From a virus, in IMG/VR virus record IMGVR_UViG_3300041955_000607, positions 1-62,921 of that record: a stretch of 62,921 nucleotides of DNA; one strand, given 5' to 3'. A program made the translations under genes and the position numbers. A model generated the notes under the pieces. The model saw only the letters and a list, made by a program, of their open reading frames with translations, was not told where the DNA came from and did not search any database. The first letter of the stretch is position 1. Every line of letters starts with the position of its first letter. Below, piece after piece: positions 50,490-60,029 of this stretch.

Positions 50490-52148
50490 GTGGCCAGCGT
50501 TTCTCCCACTCTCGAATACCGCGAAGATGAAGTGCTGAGAATCACGGACTTTTATAAACCGTGGTCCCACCAGAATGCCTGGCACTGTCTTCCCGCGAAG
50601 CACAGGTTGCACGTGGGCGGATTCGGTTCTGGAAAGTCGCGTCCTTTGCTCATGGAAGCGATTATCCACTGCATTGAATTTCCAGGCTCGAACAGCATCA
50701 TCCTTCGCCGCACCATCCCCGATCTGAAGCGCACCGTTTTGGATAAGTTCGAGAACGATATCCCTAAGTCGCTGTACGAGCGCGGTTCACAAGAGCGCGG
50801 GACCTACAACAAGTCAGACCACATCGTGTACTTCCCTCCCGTTCTCGTGGATGACTGGGACCCCGACACGGACACACCCATTATTGATCCCGAAACTGGC
50901 GAGCAAAAGAAAGTATGGAAGCAGAGCAAACTCTACTTTGGTGCGTGCGACCGCATTGAGGACGTGGGGAAATATCTCTCCACTGAGTTCGTGTTCATCG
51001 GCTTCGAGGAGCTGGGCGAATTTCCTTATCTGATCTATGACGCGATGGAAGGGCGCAACCGCTGCACGATTCATGGCTCGCGGCCGTGCATGGCCGGCGT
51101 GACCAACCCCATGGGCATCGGGTGGGGCTGGATCAAGAAAGTGTGGGTGGACCACCAGCCGTGTCACGGGATGGACCCAGCGGCTTACGACCCGAAGGAC
51201 TATCAATATATACACTCGACCGTGGACCAGAATCCCATCCTGATTCGCGACAAAGGGTATATACGCTCGCTTGAGAAGTCGCCGCTGCGCGACAAGATCC
51301 GTTGGGGCAAACTCGAAACGGTCAGCGGGCAGTACTTCTCTAATTGGGACCCGAAGCGCCACATTCTTCCGAAGAGCGCATTCATATTTGAACAGTGGCA
51401 ACCTGTTTGGGTGGGCTACGACTGGGGTTTCTCGCATTCGTCAGTGATGACTTTCTGGACCAAAGCTGTGTTGAAACCACGTTTTGATGGTGAGAAACCG
51501 CGCCTTGTAAATGTCACACTGAAGGAAGTGGTTCTTGAAGAGAAAACGGTGGAGCAGCAAACTAGTGCTCTTATCTTGGCTATTCCCCGTCTTCATGATG
51601 ATGAGGGTCGTGAAACTGGCTACGCTTGGGAAATAGACAGCATTCATCTCTCATGGGAGCGTTTTAATCGCACGGTCAGCAATCGAACTGTGGCTGATGA
51701 GATCGGAGATTTACTTCAGGCCGCTGGACTTCCACGCCCGACACGTTCAAACAATGATCGCATCGCGGGATGGACAAAAATGTACGAGATGCTAGATACC
51801 GACGAATGGTTCTTGCTCCAGGGAGAATGTCCTGCCTGCGTTGATTCCATTCCGCTCTTGGTTCGTGGGAATGGTACGACGTGTTCGATGGAAGACGTGA
51901 TAAAACCGAAGGGCAGTAGCTTAGAAGATGATTGTGCTGACTCTCTGCGCTATGCTGTGGCTGGTGTTTTGCTCGAAGGCGAGAAGCCTAAAGAACAGTT
52001 GCTCAGGGAAAAGCTGGCAGGAATCAAGGACCCATTTCGCCGCCATATTGAACAATTTAAAGAGTATAATCTCGAACAGGCACGGCAGAGAAAGGGTGAC
52101 GGTCCACCCAAGATCATTCCGACCTGGCAACAGAGGTTCAAAAAATAA
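50490..52148 (+). CDS. terL: Terminase large subunit
   Basis: 552 residues from GTG 50490. ATPase: adenine-binding WSHQNAWHC, Walker [13 protein letters not shown], Walker B-like [13 protein letters not shown], coupling motif region MAGVTNPMG. Nuclease domain starts near 330: [16 protein letters not shown] (first catalytic Asp), with a later [11 protein letters not shown] near the end (last catalytic Asp). Complete. The last ~230 codons (after about 51,460) are more AT-rich than the first part, next to the inserted endonuclease gene. Confidence 0.9.
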   Translation: MASVSPTLEYREDEVLRITDFYKPWSHQNAWHCLPAKHRLHVGGFGSGKSRPLLMEAIIHCIEFPGSNSIILRRTIPDLKRTVLDKFENDIPKSLYERGSQERGTYNKSDHIVYFPPVLVDDWDPDTDTPIIDPETGEQKKVWKQSKLYFGACDRIEDVGKYLSTEFVFIGFEELGEFPYLIYDAMEGRNRCTIHGSRPCMAGVTNPMGIGWGWIKKVWVDHQPCHGMDPAAYDPKDYQYIHSTVDQNPILIRDKGYIRSLEKSPLRDKIRWGKLETVSGQYFSNWDPKRHILPKSAFIFEQWQPVWVGYDWGFSHSSVMTFWTKAVLKPRFDGEKPRLVNVTLKEVVLEEKTVEQQTSALILAIPRLHDDEGRETGYAWEIDSIHLSWERFNRTVSNRTVADEIGDLLQAAGLPRPTRSNNDRIAGWTKMYEMLDTDEWFLLQGECPACVDSIPLLVRGNGTTCSMEDVIKPKGSSLEDDCADSLRYAVAGVLLEGEKPKEQLLREKLAGIKDPFRRHIEQFKEYNLEQARQRKGDGPPKIIPTWQQRFKK

Positions 52149-52735
52149 TGAGATACCCTGGAAGACCAATGCACGACTTAACAGGAAAACGATTTGGACG
52201 TCTCACTGCACAGTGGCCAGCGGGAATTAATGGTCGTCATGTTCATTGGCTGACTCTTTGCCAATGCGGGAATCTCAAAGTTGTCAAGGGAACTCATTTG
52301 ACGCAACGGCAAGTACAATCGTGCGGATGTTTAGTACGTGACACTTCGCGTGCTCTGATGCTCAAAAACATTCCTCAATTGAAGCATGGACAATCCTTCC
52401 ACGGAAGAATCACTCGTGAATATAAAACATGGGAATCCATGCGCCAACGATGCCTCAATCCCAGAAACAAAAAATACAAAGATTATGGTGGACGAGGAAT
52501 CAAAATCTGCCCGCGTTGGCTTGAGTCCTTTGAGAATTTCTTTGTGGATATGGGAAGAAAGCCAATCGGACTAACCATTGACCGAATCAACAACGACGGT
52601 AACTATGAACCCGGAAATTGTCGCTGGGCGACGCATTCTGAACAGGGGTTGAATCGGCGTCCGTGCAGCGAGCAAGCTAGGGCGAATATAAGAGCAGGTT
52701 GGGTCAAGCGTAAAGCAAGGAGTTCCCAGAAATGA
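52148..52735 (+). CDS. HNH/AP2-type homing endonuclease-like protein (family copy 4)
   Basis: 195 residues, ATG in TAATGA of ter[44 protein letters not shown], then [42 protein letters not shown]. It begins ATGAGAT, the same 7 nt that begin the next gene, suggesting insertion at that start codon. Confidence 0.75.
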   Translation: MRYPGRPMHDLTGKRFGRLTAQWPAGINGRHVHWLTLCQCGNLKVVKGTHLTQRQVQSCGCLVRDTSRALMLKNIPQLKHGQSFHGRITREYKTWESMRQRCLNPRNKKYKDYGGRGIKICPRWLESFENFFVDMGRKPIGLTIDRINNDGNYEPGNCRWATHSEQGLNRRPCSEQARANIRAGWVKRKARSSQK

Positions 52736-53100
52736 GATTCGCTTCGCGTCACACCATCTGGCTTGAGCAAGAACTCGAAAAGCAGGAGCAACGCCACCGC
52801 GAGGAGATCGCACGCATAGAAAAGACTCACGCTTCGGAACTGGAGCGTGCTATAACCATTTCCAATGAGTTGCGCGATGAGCTGACTAGAACGCGCTACC
52901 TGCTCACCCCGCAATTGCAGAATGTTTCGCTCAAGCCGGATGACGCGCCACCTCCAGCGCTCGATGACCAGGAAGTGGGCACGCCTTGGCAACGAATCTT
53001 GAAGCGTTCAATCAAGGCCCAGCAAGAGCAAGACTCAATCGCACATCGGGTAGCCAGTGAAGCCGCTGCGAAGGTGGCGGCAGAGGAGAAACCAGCATGA
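52732..53100 (+). CDS. Coiled-coil protein
   Basis: 122 residues. A long Glu/Arg/Gln coiled coil ([20 protein letters not shown]) to ~65, Pro-rich linker, then a helical C-terminus with Ala/Lys. Between terL and portal; possible head-assembly helper. Confidence 0.6.
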   Translation: MRFASRHTIWLEQELEKQEQRHREEIARIEKTHASELERAITISNELRDELTRTRYLLTPQLQNVSLKPDDAPPPALDDQEVGTPWQRILKRSIKAQQEQDSIAHRVASEAAAKVAAEEKPA

Positions 53101-53522
53101 CGATGCAAGCTCAAGATGGTTCTGTCCATCATTCAGCGAGTAGGGCTCGGCTGCACGACGAACTTTCCGCGAAGAAAGGCCCAGCGACCGAAGAGCCCGC
53201 AAAGGGCGCTGCACCAAATCCAGGGCCGCACAACGCGCCAACCAAGACGCCGATTGAAGAGCATGTGGGGATTCACGGTCCAGCGACCGCTATCGGTCAC
53301 ATGCACCACGAAGCCTCAGGCGTTCACCATGTCACGTCACATCACGGCGACGGGCCTCCCCACCACAGTCGGCACAAGAGCCACGAAGAGGTGCATGAGC
53401 ATCTCGGCAAGGCGCTTGGCGTGACTGGCGAGAACGAAGAGACCGAAACGCCGGATGAGAATGCCGAGGAATACGGTGGCGGCGAATCCAGCGGCTCGAT
53501 GCCTGGTGTAAGCGAAGCCTAG
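53097..53522 (+). CDS. Histidine-rich protein
   Basis: 141 residues, low complexity. Residues ~65-105 contain about fifteen His (GHMHHEASGVHHVTSHHGDG, PPHHSRHKSHEEVHEHLG), a metal-binding composition. Acidic Gly/Ser-rich tail. Stop TAG; the next gene is in the same frame five codons later. Confidence 0.55.
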   Translation: MTMQAQDGSVHHSASRARLHDELSAKKGPATEEPAKGAAPNPGPHNAPTKTPIEEHVGIHGPATAIGHMHHEASGVHHVTSHHGDGPPHHSRHKSHEEVHEHLGKALGVTGENEETETPDENAEEYGGGESSGSMPGVSEA

Positions 53523-53537
53523 TCTCAGGAGCGCGCT

Positions 53538-53705
53538 GTGCCTTGGACTCGCAGACAAGTGAAGTATCTTTTCTCTTCTGGCTCACCACTCACGGGCAAG
53601 CAGAAAGAGAAGATGCACTCAGAACTCCACGCCAACCCAGCGATGGGTCACATGCGCAAGGGCTCCTCGCGTATGGCCGCTGCTTTTAGGAAGGCGCGGC
53701 GATGA
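53538..53705 (+). CDS. 55-residue conserved phage protein
   Basis: GTG 53538. VPWTRRQVKYLFSSGSPLTG, QKEKMHSELHANPAMGHMRK: a small basic family often found beside portal genes. Same frame as the upstream His-rich gene after its TAG. ATGA overlap with the next gene. Confidence 0.65.
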   Translation: MPWTRRQVKYLFSSGSPLTGKQKEKMHSELHANPAMGHMRKGSSRMAAAFRKARR

Positions 53706-53992
53706 TTGAAATCTCAGCCAACGGCGCGTCAATCACTCCCATGATGGGCGTGCAGGTTCTTCGCCGCGCGAGAGGCATCGCGTATCTCGCGATGGGGAAC
53801 GAACAGGTTCAAGAGATCAAGAAACTCACGCCGCTTTCCCTCATGAGTTTTCTGGGCAAGGATATTCACGTTGACGCTGGCGTGCCGGAATCCGAAGTCC
53901 ATTTTCGCGATGAGAATAACGCGGTCGTCGCGAAGATCACGGGCCTCGGGAGATCGCGCGCCATTCCCGTGGAGGAGCTAAAGCGTGGCTGA
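53702..53992 (+). CDS. 96-residue hypothetical protein
   Basis: MIEISANGASITPMMGVQVL, YLAMGNEQVQEIKKLTPLSL, VHFRDENNAVVAKITGLG. Beta-rich small fold; overlaps the next GTG. Confidence 0.55.
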   Translation: MIEISANGASITPMMGVQVLRRARGIAYLAMGNEQVQEIKKLTPLSLMSFLGKDIHVDAGVPESEVHFRDENNAVVAKITGLGRSRAIPVEELKRG

Positions 53993-54191
53993 GACCTACG
54001 TGAAAATCTCCAAGGACGCCGCGCAGTACGAAGACGAAGCGCATGGTCCCGAGCATTGCAAAGCGTGTACCTACTTCGAGCGTATCGCGCCGCGCCATTG
54101 CGCGAGAGTGGAAGGAATCATTGACCCGGGCGGCTGGTGCAAACTGTTCGAGAAGAAGTCGCGGATCGCAAGCGCGATGAAAAAGAGTTGA
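53985..54191 (+). CDS. Four-Cys protein, HiPIP-like spacing
   Basis: 68 residues from GTG 53985. EHCKACTYFERIAPRHCARV followed by EGIIDPGGWCKLFEKK. The order C-x2-C-x-(Y/F)F ... C ... G-x-I-x-PxGWCxLF resembles high-potential iron-sulphur proteins and is seen in phage genes near portals. A redox role is not shown; a structural metal or Fe-S site is possible. Confidence 0.6.
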   Translation: MAETYVKISKDAAQYEDEAHGPEHCKACTYFERIAPRHCARVEGIIDPGGWCKLFEKKSRIASAMKKS

Positions 54192-54211
54192 TCGGGTAGA
54201 GAGGGGAGCAG

Positions 54212-54406
54212 ATGGCCACTAATAGGTGGATGGGCAAGGTTGCGAGCAAGATCGAATCTTCCGGTCACAAGGGCGTGTTCAAGGCCGCTGCAAAGCGCGC
54301 GGGAAAGAGCACGCACGAATTCGCGGAAGAGCACAAGCACTCAAGCGGAAAAGTTGGAAAGCGCGCGAGATTGGCGCTGGCATTTGCAAGCGCGCGTCAC
54401 GGGTAA
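54212..54406 (+). CDS. 64-residue basic protein
   Basis: MATNRWMGKVASKIESSGHK, AAKRAGKSTHEFAEEHKHSS, ARLALAFASARHG. Lys/Ala/His-rich, SD GAGGGGAG. Possibly DNA-binding virion protein. Confidence 0.55.
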   Translation: MATNRWMGKVASKIESSGHKGVFKAAAKRAGKSTHEFAEEHKHSSGKVGKRARLALAFASARHG

Positions 54407-54449
54407 GGCACGAGAAGCGCAAGTAATCGGGTGAGAACTGGCGTTTTCT

Positions 54450-57050
54450 TTGGCGACAGCGGTCCACAATTACACGGGAAACGACGAAGAGCAGGACGAA
54501 CCCAAGTATGGTTTAGGGGTCCTAGCGGGCGTCGAATGGTCTCCCGTCCCCAACGCGAAACTCACTGACACGCAGAAGAACGCGATCAAAGAGCGTTTGA
54601 CATGCGCGCAGAAACGCGACATGCCCGCTCGGCTCATAGAAGTGATTGCAGCATGGGAGGCCGCGCTCTTCTATCGCGGTTTCCAGTTCCTCATTCCTCA
54701 GCGTGGTGGCGGGTGGATCATTCCTGGTGAGTCCACTGGCTATGGTCCTTCAATGCAGATGGATCTCGCGCTGCTTCCCACAAATATCTATTCCGCTCGC
54801 GCGCAGATGATTATCGCTGCGCTGACGCGCACCGTGCCGAACACACGCTTCGCTCCTCAGCGTGCCGACTCGGACGCGCAAATCACCGCCGCTGAATCCG
54901 CCGACAAGTTCGTGAAAGTAATCTCGCGCAACAACGACCTCATCATGATTCAGACGGATGCTTCGCGCTATCTCTGGACGGATGGGCGCTTCGCGTACTG
55001 GTCGCGTTATGAGAAGAACGGCCAGAAGTTCGGTTGGGAAGAGGATGATGAACCCGATGACTTGGTGCCCGAGAACGAGCCGATCGAAGCGGGACAAACA
55101 GCCACAGAAGGCGCTGCAGCCGCTGCCACGCCCGAAGCGGCCGAGACGGCGCAAGAAGGCGATGCCGCGGGAGAGTCACAGAAAGAACTGAGCAACGTCG
55201 AGCAGGAAGCGGCCACCGAGAGCGAAACTGGTGGCGAAGCGGATCAAGCGGAAGAGGGCGAAGAAGAAGAGGAGCCCGTCAAGCGCACGCCCCGCGGCCA
55301 AGAGATTCGCACAGCCCACGGGAAACTCGAAACGAAGATTGTGCCGATGTCCGCAAACAACTTGGACGAAGCGGATGTCTTCATTTACGAGACGGAAGTG
55401 GATACCTCGAGAGCGAAGGGCATGTTTCCGTGGGTTGCTGATGACATCAAGGCAGGCGTGAATCAGTCCGCACAAGGGGAGATCGGCCGTCTCGCGCGTC
55501 AGAATGTGAAACTCGGGATGCAGTCTACCTATGTGACCAGTGATTCCGTGGCCGAGGATGTGACCATCCAGCGCGCTTGGATGCGTCCTTCGTGGCTGAT
55601 GAACATCAAGGACGAAGCGGTACGCGATGAACTGATCGAGATGTTCCCGAACGGATGCCTCGTGGTCTACGCCGGCGAGACTTTCTGCTATGCGCGCAAT
55701 GAATCGATGGATGATTCATGGGCACTCGGGCAAGCGTATTCAGGTGATGGGCAGAACCGCAACGCGATGGGCACTTCGACGTTGCCCGTGCAGAAACGCC
55801 TCAACAACTGGCTTGACTTGATGAACGATTACTTTGTGCGCGCAGTGCCGAAGAAGTGGATGGACAATCGTGCGTTCAACGTGGACGCCATTCGTGGGCA
55901 GACCAACGTACCTGGTGACGTGGGAGCGTTCAAGAACACGACCAACAAGCCCATTACTGAATTGATCTTCGTGGAACCCGCCGTGCCACAGCCCGTGAGT
56001 CTTGCGGACTTCATCAACAAGTACGCCGGGGATCTCGCGGAGCTGCTCTCGGGAGCGTATCCCGCACTCGCTGGTGGCGATACCGGAACCGCAGATAGCG
56101 GTGTCGCAATCGCCACACAGCGAGACTCCGCTCTCGGCCGGCTCGCGCCAACCTGGCACTCGATCAAAAACGCGGAAGCCAAGAGCATGAAGCAACTGGT
56201 GCGCTGGGGCGCGAAATGCCGCGATGGATCGATCAATGAGCGCATTCCCGGGGGCCAGATCATCCGCCTCGAAGTGAACGACCTGAAAGCGAATATCCTG
56301 TGCTTCGCGGAAAGCGATGAGAATTTCCCCGAGACCTTCACGCAACGCAAGAACGCGTTCATGCAGATATTCGACGCCTCCGCGAAGAATCCGCAACTTG
56401 CGGAAGTGATGTTTAACGCCGCGAATCTCGAATACATGCAGGCCATGACCAGCCAACGCGACGTGTACATTCCCCAAGTGGCTTCACACAATAAACAACT
56501 GGGTGAAATTCAGGTGATGCTTGGACAGCAGCCGATTCCGAATCCCGCAGTCATGGAAGCGCAAGCGAAGATCGAACAGATGAAGGGAATGGGCGTGGAC
56601 CCCGCAGTGCTTCAACAGGCAGAGGCGGAAGTCGCGGCCATGCCTCAAGAGATTTGTTCGTTGCCGATTGACGCGAAGCGCGATGACAACGTGACCGAAG
56701 CAGCGACAGTGTGGATGTTCCTAAATGGAGACGATGGCCGTAGAGAAAAACGGTCTAATCCTAAAGGCTGGGAAAATTGTGCGCTCCATTTTGACGCACA
56801 TGTGGAAGCAGCTCAAGCCAAAGCGGCTCAAGCCCAGCAAGTCGGAAAGCCGCCAAGTGTCTCGATTGGCTTTAAGGACGTTGTGCCCGTGGACGCAGGG
56901 GCCGCAAAGCAAATCCTAATGAAAGCCGGTGTTACGCCTTCTGCGGGTGAGCAGGCACCACCTCCTGTACCTGCCCCCGCAGGAGCGAAAGGACCAGCCG
57001 AACCTATTCCTGCCGGTGTACCAGAACAAGCCCCAACGAGGATTCAGTGA
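54450..57050 (+). CDS. Portal protein (P22-like, large)
   Basis: 866 residues from TTG 54450. Core features: YRGFQFLIPQRGGGWIIPGE, NIYSARAQMIIAALTRTVPN, later DVTIQRAWMRPSWLMNIKDE, GAYPALAGGDTGTADSGVAI and DSALGRLAPTWHSIKNAEAK (stem/crown helices). Residues ~205-285 are an acidic, Ala/Glu-rich insertion ending EEEEEPVKRTPRGQ, not usual in portals. The C-terminal ~100 residues are Ala/Gln/Pro-rich. Overlaps the convergent HNH gene by 7 nt. Confidence 0.8.
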   Translation: MATAVHNYTGNDEEQDEPKYGLGVLAGVEWSPVPNAKLTDTQKNAIKERLTCAQKRDMPARLIEVIAAWEAALFYRGFQFLIPQRGGGWIIPGESTGYGPSMQMDLALLPTNIYSARAQMIIAALTRTVPNTRFAPQRADSDAQITAAESADKFVKVISRNNDLIMIQTDASRYLWTDGRFAYWSRYEKNGQKFGWEEDDEPDDLVPENEPIEAGQTATEGAAAAATPEAAETAQEGDAAGESQKELSNVEQEAATESETGGEADQAEEGEEEEEPVKRTPRGQEIRTAHGKLETKIVPMSANNLDEADVFIYETEVDTSRAKGMFPWVADDIKAGVNQSAQGEIGRLARQNVKLGMQSTYVTSDSVAEDVTIQRAWMRPSWLMNIKDEAVRDELIEMFPNGCLVVYAGETFCYARNESMDDSWALGQAYSGDGQNRNAMGTSTLPVQKRLNNWLDLMNDYFVRAVPKKWMDNRAFNVDAIRGQTNVPGDVGAFKNTTNKPITELIFVEPAVPQPVSLADFINKYAGDLAELLSGAYPALAGGDTGTADSGVAIATQRDSALGRLAPTWHSIKNAEAKSMKQLVRWGAKCRDGSINERIPGGQIIRLEVNDLKANILCFAESDENFPETFTQRKNAFMQIFDASAKNPQLAEVMFNAANLEYMQAMTSQRDVYIPQVASHNKQLGEIQVMLGQQPIPNPAVMEAQAKIEQMKGMGVDPAVLQQAEAEVAAMPQEICSLPIDAKRDDNVTEAATVWMFLNGDDGRREKRSNPKGWENCALHFDAHVEAAQAKAAQAQQVGKPPSVSIGFKDVVPVDAGAAKQILMKAGVTPSAGEQAPPPVPAPAGAKGPAEPIPAGVPEQAPTRIQ

Positions 57051-57571
57051 GGAAAATTCAGGTGGGCAAAAGGACCGAAATACTTGGTCGCAGCAATATC
57101 ATAAGCATGACCGCCTTCCTCGGCAGAATTGAAAGTGCCGACATGGATTTCTTTCCTATTTACCACGACTCTGACCCGCCATTTGCTGTTTCTCTTGTTC
57201 CAACTAACTCCACAGAATCCACTTGTGTTGTTACGCTGAATTCTTCGGTTGGCTTGATTTTGAGAAGGAGAACACTTTCTTATATTTTTTCTGCGATTGT
57301 CGAGCGTATTATGATTTCTGTGGTCCGCCTCTTCACTTTTGGTACATCCGAGTATTTGCCGATGCATCGCTATGAAAAGATGATTGGGAGCTGTCCGCAT
57401 TGCATAGAAGCACTGCGCCAAAGGATTCCAGTTTGCAACCCAATTCCATTGAGAAAGCCACTCGAAATCTGCAGCATCCACGATGGCATTTTGATTTTGT
57501 GTCAGAGGGATAAAGCGGTAAGGTTTATCAAGCGGCTGAGTGACTGTGTGGCGTTTCACACGGTATTTCAT
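57044..57571 (-). CDS. HNH-AP2 homing endonuclease
   Basis: 175 residues on the minus strand. HNH part: DFEWLSQWNWVANWN, MHRQILGC, EEADHRNHNTLDNRRKNIRK, then NQANRRIQRNNTSGFCGVSW and an AP2-type DNA-binding domain (WRVRVVVNRKEIHVGTFNSA followed by EEGGHAYDIAATKYFG). A well-known phage mobile endonuclease layout. Inserted antisense between portal and scaffold, in AT-rich DNA. Confidence 0.9.
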   Translation of the reverse strand: MKYRVKRHTVTQPLDKPYRFIPLTQNQNAIVDAADFEWLSQWNWVANWNPLAQCFYAMRTAPNHLFIAMHRQILGCTKSEEADHRNHNTLDNRRKNIRKCSPSQNQANRRIQRNNTSGFCGVSWNKRNSKWRVRVVVNRKEIHVGTFNSAEEGGHAYDIAATKYFGPFAHLNFPH

Positions 57572-57656
57572 ATTCCCACCTCGAATGGGAGTCTGACTTC
57601 AGCCGCTATTTTAGCGTAGAATCGGGCGAAGGTAAAACATCGGGGAGGAAAGAAAA

Positions 57657-58982
57657 ATGCCAGAAGAAATCGCGGGAGCAGGAACAGCAGCGGTAGCGGA
57701 CGGTGCGGGAGCTGGAACTGAAGTTGTCGAAACGCCACCAGGACAAGAAGTTGAAACGCCAACTGAGGGCGTCGAAACTGAAGTCGTAGAAACTCCACCT
57801 GAAGAAACTGAAACTCCAACCGAGGGCGAGGAAGAGGACTTACTCGGCGATATTGACGCGGACGGGCGCAAAACAGACGCCGCAACGCGCAAGCAAATCG
57901 CCGACCTGAAGAAGACCAATCCCGAGATCGGCAAGAAGTGGGCTGACGATCACTTCCACCGGAAGGCGTTCGAGACGGAATTCCCTGGCGGTGTGCGCGA
58001 AGCGCGTCAGACCAAAGCGATACTTGAATCGCTCGGCGGTGAAGAGGGCATCGGGGATATGCAGAGCGAAGTGGAGGACTATCGCAACGAGATCCAGCAA
58101 TTCTCACAAGGCGATCCCGCGCTTCTCGCGCAACTCCAAGAAGCGAATCCAGAATCCTTCGTTACCGCAATGCAAAATGGGCTCGAACTTCTCGCCGGCC
58201 GCGATCTGAAACAATTCGACACCGCCATCATCCCCGCGATGGTGACGCGGCTCGACAAAGCGGGCATGTTCGATTCCGCTGATTCTGTTCTTGCGCTCAT
58301 CAAGGAAGGCAAAGGGCAGGAAGCCTATGACCTGCAAGCGAAGGTTGTGGCGTGGCTGCGTGGCGCGAAGGATCACGCGAGCAAGAATCTCGAAACGAAG
58401 TCAGCACGCGATCCTGAGCGTGAAGCGATATCCCGCGAACGCGCCGAAGTGCAGACCGAGAAGCAGAAGATGTACACGGAGTCTGTCACTGGCGACGTGA
58501 ATCGCATGAACGCGCCTGTACTCTCGCGCATCACTATGCAACTCTTCAAGGACCTGAAGCTGCCCGAGAAGGGGCGCAACACCTTCAAGCAAACGCTGGA
58601 ATCGCGCATCTGGAAAGCGATGGGTGAGGACAAAGCGTATCTTCGCGCCGCAAAGGCAATTCGCGCGAAGGGAGACCGAGTACGCCACGCGCGCTTCGTG
58701 CATGACAAGTTCCGCGAGATGCTGCCCGAGCAATTCCGCGCACTGCGTAACGAGATGTATCCGAGCCTCGCCAAACGCACCGCCGCACCAGCCGCTACAG
58801 CGCGACGGCCAGCGGCACCAGGGGCGAACGGAAAGGCTCCAGTGGTGGCAGCGCCCAAGCCCGTGGCGGGGAAGGTCTACAAGCGCGCCGAAGTGGACAT
58901 TGAGCGCACGCCAAGCGAGTACATCATCCTCGGCAAAGCCTACCTGAAGGGAAGCAACACCCCTGTCCCGTATGAACGATAG
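57657..58982 (+). CDS. Scaffolding protein
   Basis: 441 residues, SD GGGGAGGAAAG. Acidic N-terminal ~60 residues with repeats of VETPP and ETPTEG units, then a helical, charged core (QSEVEDYRNEIQQFSQGDPA, LKQFDTAIIPAMVTRLDKAG) and a basic C-terminal part (RVRHARFVHDKFREMLPEQF) of the kind that binds the capsid. Position between portal and capsid fits. Stop TAG, followed by a TATACT box at 58987. Confidence 0.75.
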   Translation: MPEEIAGAGTAAVADGAGAGTEVVETPPGQEVETPTEGVETEVVETPPEETETPTEGEEEDLLGDIDADGRKTDAATRKQIADLKKTNPEIGKKWADDHFHRKAFETEFPGGVREARQTKAILESLGGEEGIGDMQSEVEDYRNEIQQFSQGDPALLAQLQEANPESFVTAMQNGLELLAGRDLKQFDTAIIPAMVTRLDKAGMFDSADSVLALIKEGKGQEAYDLQAKVVAWLRGAKDHASKNLETKSARDPEREAISRERAEVQTEKQKMYTESVTGDVNRMNAPVLSRITMQLFKDLKLPEKGRNTFKQTLESRIWKAMGEDKAYLRAAKAIRAKGDRVRHARFVHDKFREMLPEQFRALRNEMYPSLAKRTAAPAATARRPAAPGANGKAPVVAAPKPVAGKVYKRAEVDIERTPSEYIILGKAYLKGSNTPVPYER

Positions 58983-59047
58983 GGAGTATACTTTCGCACA
59001 GACCCGCCCTTGACAGGTCGTGTACTATTTAAAAGGCAGGGCATCCA

Positions 59048-59668
59048 ATGGCAAAAGACAAACCTGTTTCACGGACTCCGCACGAAACGTCAGTCATCGA
59101 ATTTTTGGAGAAGATTCTTGACCGCCAAGGCAAGCTAGAAAAGCGCCTTGATGAAATCGAGAAAGACCAGGATCAGGTGCTCGCGCTTCAGCGGAAGACC
59201 AACGAACTTTCTCTTGAGGCTCTTAGCGTTGCAAACAGCGTGCAGAGCGATCAAGCGAAACAAGACGCACTCTTGGGACAGATTCTCGACGCCTTGGAGC
59301 CGTCTATCGAGGACTTCACTCTCACGCAAATTCAAGGAGACATAGAGATGGCAATCAATGGAACAGTAGTTGGAACGACCAGCACGTTTGTAGTTGGCTT
59401 CGTGCCCGCGACGAATTTCATTCCACTGCAATCCGGCCCAGCAGTAGCGGTCGATGATTCGCTCGTGACGCTCACGCAACCCGACCCGAAGACCCTGCAA
59501 TTCACGGCTGCGGTGGATGCCAGCGACACAGCCGCTTCCTACAACGTCACCATCACGGGAACCAACGATCAGGGCGTGGCGCTCACGCACACGTTCAACA
59601 TCCCGATCTTGCCGACGCCGCCTCCCCCGCCGACATCGATCACGGATTTTTCCCTCGATCAAGTCTAA
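59048..59668 (+). CDS. Coiled-coil plus Ig-like virion protein
   Basis: 206 residues. Residues 15-70 form a coiled coil (FLEKILDRQGKLEKRLDEIE); 90-200 an Ig/Fn3-like beta domain (VVGTTSTFVVGFVPATNFIP, SYNVTITGTNDQGVALTHTF). Head fibre or capsid decoration protein is likely from position just before the capsid gene. A TTGACA sequence (59011-59016) lies upstream but lacks a good -10. Confidence 0.6.
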   Translation: MAKDKPVSRTPHETSVIEFLEKILDRQGKLEKRLDEIEKDQDQVLALQRKTNELSLEALSVANSVQSDQAKQDALLGQILDALEPSIEDFTLTQIQGDIEMAINGTVVGTTSTFVVGFVPATNFIPLQSGPAVAVDDSLVTLTQPDPKTLQFTAAVDASDTAASYNVTITGTNDQGVALTHTFNIPILPTPPPPPTSITDFSLDQV

Positions 59669-59756
59669 GGCTTGGACGAGTTCAGTCGAGGTTTCGGCGC
59701 GCCGTTGAGCCCAGTCCCAGCGGCGCGCTGAAGCATTTCGCGCGAGGAACATCCAA

Positions 59757-59933
59757 ATGGAAAAAGCGAGCGAATTCGTTCCCTGCAATCACGGACTGCA
59801 ATCGCCTTCAATGAACGAGCCGAAGTTCTGCGAATTCGGACTGGGCCACGAGAACGCGGGCCAGCATACTTTTGAAGCGCTGACATGGAGCGAAAGCCAT
59901 CCGTGGGAAGTCGTGATAGAATCTTCGCGGTAG
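59757..59933 (+). CDS. 58-residue hypothetical protein
   Basis: ATG 59757 after GCGAGGAAC. MEKASEFVPCNHGLQSPSMN, FCEFGLGHENAGQHTFEALT, ending TAG. Followed by a strong terminator. Unknown. Confidence 0.5.
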   Translation: MEKASEFVPCNHGLQSPSMNEPKFCEFGLGHENAGQHTFEALTWSESHPWEVVIESSR

Positions 59934-59948
59934 ATGAGGGTTGAACAT

Positions 59949-59990
59949 CCGGCGTGTTGCTCGCGAGAGTGGCACGCCGGTTTTGTTTTT
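59949..59990 (+). terminator. Rho-independent terminator
   Basis: Perfect 8-bp stem CCGGCGTG (59949-59956) and CACGCCGG (59973-59980), a 16-nt loop, then TTTTGTTTTT. It separates the scaffold/decoration unit from the tRNA-capsid unit. A TTGACA lies immediately downstream (59995-60000), with a weak CAAATT at 17 bp, just before ATG 60030. Confidence 0.85.
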
Positions 59991-60029
59991 CCACTTGACA
60001 CTGTTTTCACTCTATGGCAAATTCTTCGC

